A stretch of 64,000 bases of DNA from Nymphaea colorata (lineage: Eukaryota > Streptophyta > Magnoliopsida > Nymphaeales > Nymphaeaceae): NCBI RefSeq assembly GCF_008831285.2, contig NC_045146.1, forward strand, positions 19,173,289 through 19,237,288, given 5' to 3'. Numbering within the stretch: position 1 is the stretch's first letter; each line of letters opens with the position of its first letter. The translations under genes were made by a program, and so were the position numbers. Below the pieces are notes generated by a model that saw nothing but the letters and a program-made list of their open reading frames with translations, was not told the origin of the DNA and did not search any database. Of this stretch, positions 51,723 through 64,000 are shown in pieces.

Positions 51723-52942
51723 CTGACTGACTAAACATGAGTCAAGCCGAGCTCGAGCTCTAATCGGTTATATTGAAACTTTCAAATTTCAAGAATTGCC
51801 AAGTTTATATTACATGAATTTCTTTGACCACTAAGGGTTGAGTTCGTTTGTTTTCTGTATTTTGGAGGAACCGTTTTTGAGGAAAAAATTTCCATAAAGG
51901 CCATCCTTTCCCATTTAATTCACTAGAGGGTTTTTTGCGGTTCTTGTCATGGGCCACATAAATTTTCGCAATGGTGGTGAATAGCCAAACAAGGTACTAA
52001 ACTTCTCATTTGTTGCTATTTTCGGATCTCTTAACGAATTTCATTGATGTCAACATTGAAATGACAGACGAAACTTTTTCAAACAAATAAAAAATCATAT
52101 AGAAAATTTCTATCCCGATAGTATGGTGTAGCTAGTTGGACCAATTAAACATAGATGGCTAACACCTTGTTTTCCTTCCATTCCCATGGGCATCAATACT
52201 TTGTGCAGGAGGAGCAAGTGGAAAGGGGCCTCAATTTAGGATATTCGTTTGATTAAAAATGTCAAAATAATTGCCGTTATTATTTTTATTAAAGAAAAAA
52301 CCATTATGTTCAAAAGCAAACAATATCATCTCCGCCGTTGAGCGCAAATGGATCAAATTCGGGACAGCAAAATGCATAAGAGGTCGGATTAAAATCCGAG
52401 CCGCCGCTAGATCAATGCCTAACTCATGCTGGGCAAATTGTCAGCCTTTCATTGGTAGTGTTGGTTTGGTGTTTGAGCTGGCATCAGTCACCAATCACTG
52501 ACCACAAAATAATGTTGTTTCTTCAAGTCTTGGACAACAAGTTGGTGACCTGATTTAACAGGAGTCTTTCTATTTTGACAAAATAATGTTGTCCCTTCTA
52601 TTTTCTTTTTTGACCAGAAATGTCTGGTTGACGTTTTCCTAACCATATTCAAAACGTTTTATGTATTTAGCTTCTTTTGTATTCAAGAAATTCAAGTCTC
52701 CGGATTTGTGAGTTATGATAAAATTGGAAGCATTCATTTACAATGGTTAGAATTCACCAGAATAAATATTATTTAAACGTGGTTTTTCAGGTCGACTTGC
52801 AAGTGAAAAGTTTCACGATTTAAGGTACTGTCGCTGAACAATTAATCGTGAGCGATTGCTTCTAGTTCGAGGAGTCAATTTGGAAAGGAGAGCACTAACT
52901 TAGAGAAGCAGCAACGGCATTTTGGTGTGAAGAAATAAAGCC
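51723..52942 (+). promoter_or_regulatory. 5' flank of the SDR gene
   Basis: No coding sequence is recognised. The last 100 to 150 bases, ending AAGCCATGGG at the start codon, look like a leader. A TATA position is not clear. Confidence 0.35.
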
Positions 52943-57932
<4,990 letters not shown>

Positions 57933-59500
57933 CCATGATAGTTGCTGATCTTAGGAGTATCATATGCATGATGTAATGGCTTTCAAATGAGCCACTGTCA
58001 TTCCACTTGCCGACAAAAGAGAGTTCTGCTCCTCGAATCACAGAAGGTATTAGGTACATATACATCACGAAAAATTTCAAACATGCCCATCAAAATTTTC
58101 AAGATATGTGAGTCATAAATAACATATGAAATATGAGAAGCAGAGTTTCCTGGGAAAAATCGCAAACCATTTTTGAGTCGATCCTTTAGTAAAATCAAAT
58201 TCAAGTGCAAACTTCAGTTCAGACTTATACGCATTTCTTTTAAATTTAAGACGCATGCTTTTACCATTTTTTTTGAGGCATTAGAACAGATGTGTCACAC
58301 AGTCAGTATTCATCTCTACTCCCTGAGATCCCTACAACACACATGATAAAGGGAGAATGTGAAAGGGGTGAGGTTAAAGACTTCTATCTCTGCTTCATGG
58401 GATACTACCACATATGATGAAAGGAGAATGTGAAAGGTTGTGAGATTGAAGCGTTTGACTACCAGTCTGCTACCTCAGCTTTTCTTTGGTGTAGTCCTCT
58501 CAAAATTTGGTGGTCAGGGCTCACCTTCAGGCTTCAACTCAAAAATGAAAAAAAAAAAAATCTCTAGTTCACCGGATGTGATTGGATCCGAACACTTTCG
58601 CTTAAATGTTAGTCTTTGGATCTACAAACGGATCGAACAAGGTCAATTTATCTCTTAGAAGTCCATATTGAATCCTCATTTATGTCCAAGGTGTGCATGG
58701 TCTCGAACTGTTGACACCAAGAACGTAGGGAAGTGTTTAAGGGGAACACTTTTTACGCAGTTTATTTCTTGAAAATTTTAAGAAATTTCTTTAGGATGAG
58801 TTCTTTCGTATCTCTGTGTGCACTTTCCTTCATTGGCATGATGCAAAGATTAAATTCCGAGGGAACCTTACTTTCAAGTTGAAGGAGATGAAGAATGTGA
58901 TGATATCATGAGCGGAAAAGGCACATCAATATATATATCATCTGAAACTAAAATAGACCATGACCGGAAAGTATTTGAAAATGCAAGTTGGGGCGGCCAG
59001 GACGAGGTGATCAGATTGTTTCTTCTTCTCTACTCAACGACCAGCCTAAAGAGGCCGTCTCATAGGGGAGGTGTTAGAAGAAACCACAATGGAAGAAAAC
59101 TGGGTTAAAGCATTTTAACAGAATGAATGAAAAGAACCAAATAAAGCAAATTATTTATCCGATCTTTTTCCCCCTCTGTGAGCACATGAGCTCTCTCTCC
59201 AGTCACATAAACAACCTCATCCAGAGCGTGTTTGTTTGGATAGGACATAGTGTCTACAACACCTCGTATAAGACAAAATGTCTATGAGTGTCTCAGGCAC
59301 CCTTGGACAGCTAGTTTTGTTTCAATAAATGACAAACAATTAACTATAACTCACATATCCGTATTCATAAAAATAGAAAGAGAAATTGAAGTAGACTAGT
59401 CTGAATCATTCTGGTGCTAAGAGCGAGAATGAGAGAAGCACAGTATGGCGGAAGGAAAGAACAGAATCAGTTCAGCAGGCCCAGAAGAAAGATGCTGAAA
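57933..59500. other. Spacer downstream of the SDR gene
   Basis: SDR 3' UTR probably lies at the start. A diverged duplication of about 70 bp occurs near 58330-58470 (both copies hold GGAGAATGTGAAAGG). The stretch from 59225 (GAGCGTGTTTGTTTGGATAG) resembles a DNA-transposon terminus, but no partner end was found. Confidence 0.4.
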
Positions 59501-59504
59501 GAAG

Positions 59505-60345
59505 AGAAGATGAAAGGACAGAGAGACCACCCAGTTGGTAGACGAGAAGAACATTAGTGGGAGAAAAACTGAGCTGTTCAATTAGCAGAGAGCATTCAGT
59601 GGAAAGAAAAGTAAACTGAAAATCAGACTGTGCGCACTCGCAGAGATGCAACAAGCCAGTGGGTAGCTGTTGGATAATGCAGCGGGATGTCGTCAGGCGA
59701 CTACAATCGGCTCTCCTATATGCAGCAAGTCCACCACCAGCAGCCATTGAAGCGTGCACACGCAGCACCTCTGAGCAAGAGAGGAAGAAAGAAAGAAACA
59801 AGAGAGCAATGAACTTATGGGTTTGCTTCTATGAGGCTCCAATTTAGGGTGACCAACATGTAACCCTAGATCAAAGAATAGTTGGACATATATATTGCCG
59901 CCTCATAGGTTTTCCCTTAGCCCAACGGACAGCGAGTGAGAGATTTTAGGAGAGAATTAAAGCTTACAACTATAACTGCAAGTGGGCCCCCTTGCAGTTA
60001 CGAGATGAAGGATAGGGCTCAGGACCACTATCCAACAGTACCTACATGAGGAAAAAAAAAAGTGGGAGAAAAACATTGCCATTCAATTAAAAAAGAGAGT
60101 TCAATGCAGAGAAGAACAACAAAAATAACGATGTTTTTCCTTTATAACTTTATATTAAACATTGATGTGAAAGACAAGAAGATGCGAGCACAGAGAGATT
60201 GGCCAACCAATAGATGAGAAAGAAAAAAAAGTTGGAGGAAACAGATCTGTTCAAGCACAGAGAGATTGGCCAACCAATAGATGAGAAAGAAAAAAAAGTT
60301 GGAGGAAACAGATATGTTCAATTAGAACAAAGAGTTCAATGTAGC
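59505..60345. repeat. Cluster of a purine-rich repeat, including a 67-bp tandem pair
   Basis: Related copies hold GAGAGATTGGCCAACCAATA, GATGAGAAGAAA, GGAGAAAAACAGAGCTGTTCA and AGAGTTCAATG-like pieces at about 59510-59610, 60057-60110, 60187-60253 and 60254-60340. The last two start with a 67-bp tandem duplication differing at one base (AGATCTG against AGATATG). Another relative lies at 63835-63925, on the other side of the Harbinger-type element. Confidence 0.7.
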
Positions 60346-60402
60346 GAATAATTGCACTAAGGCCCTGTTTGATGCACAGGAAAAAGTTGAAAACGGTACG
60401 GG

Positions 60403-60562
60403 CGGGTGAAGTTTCACCCGCTGAGTTCACGACGATTCAAACGTCGTGAAATTTCAATCAAAAAAATCGTACGAAAGAGTGAAATTTCACGCGAAAAAAA
60501 GTCTGACCTGTGCAGGTCAGACTTTTTTGCGCAGACAATTTTGAGAGCCGTTAGGGCTCTCA
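60403..60562. repeat. Five consecutive hairpins at the left end of the element
   Basis: In order: CGGGTGAA/TTCACCCG (60403-60420, 2-nt loop); TTCACGACG/CGTCGTGAA (60426-60450, 7-nt loop); the perfect palindrome GTGAAATTTCAC (60479-60490); a 16-bp perfect stem AAAAAAGTCTGACCTG with its complement (60495-60528, 2-nt loop); and TGAGAGCC/GGCTCTCA (60542-60562, 5-nt loop). The first three share GTGAA/TTCAC arms. Confidence 0.9.
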
Positions 60563-60613
60563 TTTTTTCCCCTCTTTTCCCCGTCGACACCCTTCTTCCC
60601 CTCTCTCGCTGAT

Positions 60614-60815
60614 TCTCCTCCTCTCTCGCTCTCTTGTTCCTCTCCTCTATCGATGCACAGATCTCTCCTCTATCGCTCCGTCTCCTCCTCTCTCGCTCTC
60701 TTGTTCCTTTCCTCTCTTGTTGCACAGGTCTCTCCTCCCTGGCTGCGTCTCCTCCTCTCCCACTACGTCTCCCCTCTCTCGCTCTCTAGTTCCTCCTCTC
60801 TTTTCCCAACATCGC
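60614..60815. repeat. 67-bp pyrimidine-rich minisatellite
   Basis: Three units begin TCTCCTCCTCTC at 60614, 60681 and 60748. They share CGCTCTCTTGTTCCT and TGCACAG/TCTCTCCTC segments. The third unit is the most diverged. It lies in the probable leader of the element's ORF. Confidence 0.75.
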
Positions 60816-62348
60816 CCGCTTGCAGCCCCAAGTGAGCCCTATGTGTCTCTTTGTCGCTTTCTCACACACTTGTTTGGTGAAAACCCATTTTCTCTTTATT
60901 GTTTTTCATATGCAGGCCTTCAATACCAACAGGAGATTTGGTCTTATCCCTCTTGGCTGCTACTTTACTCAGGTATGCCTCTCACACAAGAAAATTAGCT
61001 CTCCTCTTGCTTTTACTTTCCTTTTCCTTTCCCATATGATTTTTATGTATGATGGTTTTTTATGGTTTTCCCTGTCTGGCTTGAAGTTATTCTGTTTTTT
61101 GACTTGTTTGCTTGAATTCGGAGATGATGAAATTTTAATTAGGACGTTAACATTTATTAGAGGTTAACATATAGAGTTGTGGAAAAGCAGACACATGCAC
61201 ATGCACATCCTCGGTGTGTGGCATATGTAGGAATGCAGAAATATGTTTTACCAATAGCAATATGCATGAACAGAGAATGAGATGGACAGATAGAGATGCA
61301 GATTAACAAGGAAAGAATTACCAGTAACTGATAGGGAGCTGATATCTTAACCGTATCAGTAGATGAATGAAAATGTTTGAGTTGTACAGTTACGAAGTAG
61401 TTGTGTTGGCCATCAACTGCTAAACAGTGTTTGTTTCATATATCGGAGTGCTGATTGCAATATTGTCTTAGCTTTTTTATGTGGCATACACCCTGACAAA
61501 ATCATCTCCTCATAGATACTAGGGACCTGAAATGACAAATTAAAACAATCAAACACCACCATACTTCGTAGACTGTAAAGAAATGAGAAGAAGAAACTAA
61601 CATAAAAGGTTCCTGTTACTTTACCAATTAGATGACAATCATAACAGTAAATGATAGCCTTGATAGTTTTTAAGTTCCATAGTAAAAGAGCATCTAGAAC
61701 TTTATCTGTAAGGTTAAATAAAAAAGGATATTTCCGTTCTTCTACAAACCTTTCATCTATTCTTTAGGTGTAGCAGAATACTCCATTAAGATGGAAGAGT
61801 TGAGCGACACCATAAGGCTTTTCTACAGCTCTCCTTCTTTCCTTCCTATTTCTTTTTCTCTTCAAATTTATTCTAAGACCTATGCAAATGCATCCAAGAT
61901 GTGATTATAATCATGTGAAGATAGCAACACATGTCAAGATGACAACAATTATGTTTAATTCTTATGTTTGTAAGATTTTCTAATCAATTTCATAAAGGGT
62001 TTGTGTTGGATTTTGGTCAGCTTTTGGTATTCATACAAATCCAACTACTTAATCATGCTTTTTAATTCATGATTAGTATGATCGTAGATTTTACCTCTAT
62101 CAGCTAAGTCTTTCAATGAATTTGGGGATGTTTTGTTGGAATGCCTTTAATCTCAAGTGTTTCTGATTTCTTCTTCCTTTTGCTTTATTTGATGTCTGTT
62201 GTTTCGAATTTTCTAGAGTTGGGTGCTCGTTTGCTTTTGTCTTTCTAGTATGGTTTCTTCTCCCAGTTATTGTCTATCAACTTTCTTCATGCAAGATTTT
62301 TCATACTGGAAATTGTAGTTGTGAAGAAATATTGTAGAACACATTATC

Positions 62349-63175
62349 ATGGAAGACAACGGTCCATCAAGGGAAAATCTTACGTGGACTGAATCACAAA
62401 TGGACTACTTAGTCCAACTTCTTGTGGAACAATCACACATGTATGATATGAAATCTGGTGGAGGTTTGAAGTCTAAAGTGTATACAACAATTGAAAAAAG
62501 TATGATGGACAGATTCGGTCTGAAATTCAATAAAGACAAAATAAAAAACAAATTGAAGTATTTCAAACTCAACTGGACAGTCATGAAGGAAATTTTGAAT
62601 ACAAGCGGGTTTGACTATGACCCAATTAACAAATGGGAAGAAGTACAAAAGGCCAAAGTTATGGAGATACTATGAAGAGTTTGTATGACACAGACACAGA
62701 CACAGACACATTAAACAATATGTTGTATGAACCACTTCCATCTACACCTCCATCTCAATCGACTCCATTCTACATGCAACCTGAAAGTTCACAATCATTC
62801 ACACATATGCTTTATGAAGATAGTTCTCCCCTACAATCGTCATTACCTCCAACTCCTACAACTGAAAATCCGACAATGACAACTAATAAAAGTACACATA
62901 GGAAAAGAAGGAACAAGTCAACCAATGAAGACGAGTATTACAATTTGTTGAACGGTATAGCTGATGATGTGATGACCATGACACATACTTGTAAAAAGCT
63001 TCAATATGTCAAATGTTGCAAAATACTACAAGAGTTGGTGGAGACCGGACAAATAGATAGTCATACGCGAGTGAAAAGTATGGACATGTTAGCAGAGGGC
63101 ACCAATTCCATGATATTTGTCAACCTTCCACCTTCAGACCGGGTGTCATGGTTGATGCATAAACTTGCTGATTAG
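62349..63175 (+). pseudogene. MYB/SANT-like ORF of the Harbinger-type element, two frameshifts
   Basis: The first frame (62349-62675) encodes a MYB/SANT-like DNA-binding domain: LTWTESQMDYLVQLLVEQ, LKSKVYTTIEKSMMDRFG, KIKNKLKYFKLNWTVMKEIL and FDYDPINKWEE. A middle frame (62644 to about 62697) continues with YKRPKLWRYYEEF, which fits the end of this domain. A third frame then reads to 63175 with a DTDTDTD stretch, a Pro/Ser-rich linker, a basic RKRRNK patch and a C-terminal helix region ending PPSDRVSWLMHKLAD, as in plant transposon-derived MYB-like proteins. Two single-base indels separate the frames. In PIF/Harbinger elements this protein binds the subterminal DNA and helps the transposase. 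The long open third frame suggests recent damage or sequence errors. Confidence 0.75.
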
Positions 63176-63578
63176 TAGGTAAGAGTTGATTGTTATAAAT
63201 TCAATGGTTAATTATTTGTATAATTCATGTGATCCAAAACATTTCTTGTATGTTTTATAACTTATATATTGGATGAGAATACACGCTTTGGTTAAGGTTT
63301 TATAACTTTCATACATGTATAACTGTGTTATGGTTCTAACTTGTAGCTGGTCAACTACATTCAACTCGTGGATGTTATGGACTTTTTTTGGAATTATTTG
63401 TGGATGGTGTGAAATCATGTTACTTGTTTTTATAGCTTCAATTTTTTAGGTATTGAATGCTTTGTTTGTTGTTTTGGAATATCATCTTTCAATTTGTTTC
63501 ATGAAATTAGAGGAGGACAAAAAAAAAAAAAAAACTACTAACGATCCTGAAAAAAGTCTCATATATTTTACCATATGT

Positions 63579-63643
63579 ATCAAACAAGGTTAATTTTACC
63601 CTCTAAAAAACTACAATGTACATCAAACAAGATTGATTTTACC
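63579..63643. repeat. Right subterminal repeats of the element
   Basis: Two 22-bp direct copies lie at 63579-63600 and 63622-63643, each beginning ATCAAACAAG and ending ATTTTACC, with two differences. The core ATCAAACA recurs in the right terminal repeat itself. Such repeats are candidate transposase or MYB-like protein binding sites. Confidence 0.7.
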
Positions 63644-63768
63644 ATGCAAAAAACTAGTATGTCATCATACATAGCTTCAAATTGAAAGAGGGAAAAATGA
63701 TATTCTATATTTTTTTCCATGGTAAATTTACCACATTAAATTCTTTCCTACCATCAAACATGACCTAA

Positions 63769-64000
63769 AAGTGATGTTTTGGACAGTCATTTGTTTATAC
63801 TAAAGAGAGAATATGAAAGGAGAAGAAGTCAAAAGAGAGACAAGCGAGTAGGCAGTTAGATGAGAAGAAAAAATGGAGCGGGAGAAAAGAGAGCTGTTCA
63901 AGTAGAAGAGAGTTCGTTCAATGCTATGTCACAATGGTAAAAACTAGTAACGTAAAAACTAAAATCATGACCTTCCTTCTCGACTTTCTTCGCGTTGAGT
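63769..64000. other. Right flank of the element
   Basis: It contains another copy of the purine-rich repeat family (about 63835-63925, with GATGAGAAGAAAAAATGG and GAGCTGTTCAAGTAGAAGAG). No gene is seen before the window ends. Confidence 0.5.

Larger units (their letters stand above)
60361..63765 (+). mobile_element. PIF/Harbinger-type DNA transposon, probably non-autonomous
   Basis: The left end GGCCCTGTTTGATG and the complement of the right end GGTCATGTTTGATG are inverted repeats matching at 12 of 14 bases. Both flanks are TAA (60358-60360 and 63766-63768), the 3-bp TWA target duplication of the PIF/Harbinger superfamily, and the GGCCxTGTTT ends are typical of it. Inside are a hairpin cluster, a 67-bp pyrimidine minisatellite, a MYB/SANT-like ORF like the second protein of these elements, and right subterminal repeats. 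About 1.5 kb (60850-62340) carries no recognised coding sequence. The DDE transposase gene is not visible, so movement would need a helper in trans. Confidence 0.82.

Noticed and set aside
62240..62348. Possible plant LTR or LINE remnant next to the MYB-like ORF
   Set aside because: No reverse transcriptase, primer-binding site or poly-A tail was found, and the TAA-flanked inverted ends explain the element better.

Overview
The window is nuclear DNA of a flowering plant. Five spliced or single-exon genes of plant-specific families have canonical GT..AG introns, and they are separated by AT-rich spacers with (AT)n, (GA)n, (AC)n and (AAT)n microsatellites and small DNA-transposon relics. Some introns are long (2.5 to 3.7 kb) and repeat-filled. 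I cannot name the species. No rRNA, tRNA, organelle insert, CRISPR array or intact retrotransposon pol gene was recognised.

Layout: 933-3000 (-) is an SRO-type PARP-like/RST protein, with its probable leader and promoter out to about 4.7 kb. 8104-17842 (-) is a proline-rich extensin-like receptor kinase (PERK) in eight exons, whose last two introns are each about 3.4 kb. 18-25 kb is repeat-bearing spacer. 25300-32808 (+) is a CFM3-type chloroplast splicing factor with three CRM domains in nine exons. 37388-38812 (+) is a single-exon PORR-domain organellar RNA-binding protein. 39-49 kb is gene-poor: a 0.93-kb tandem array carrying two insertions of a roughly 350-394-bp MITE (one array copy is the empty site), long (AT)n tracts and two GC-richer islands. 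49.0-49.5 kb looks like a promoter with no assigned gene. 52943-57932 (+) is a cinnamoyl-CoA-reductase-like SDR in five exons. 60361-63765 is a PIF/Harbinger-type element with TAA target duplication, terminal inverted repeats, a cluster of five hairpins near its left end and a frameshifted MYB/SANT-like ORF, but no visible transposase.

The genes do not form a pathway. Two (CFM3-like and PORR) act in organellar intron splicing and lie next to each other, which is probably chance. All five exon structures were derived by hand from reading frame, splice dinucleotides and family knowledge, and each closes to a whole number of codons (SRO 368 aa, PERK 733 aa, CFM3-like 849 aa, PORR 474 aa, SDR 347 aa).

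The strongest points for a second look are the Harbinger element and its hairpin cluster, the MITE empty/filled sites in the 0.93-kb array, a relic exon with a stop codon inside the CFM3-like gene, and loss of the expected catalytic Tyr in the SDR.
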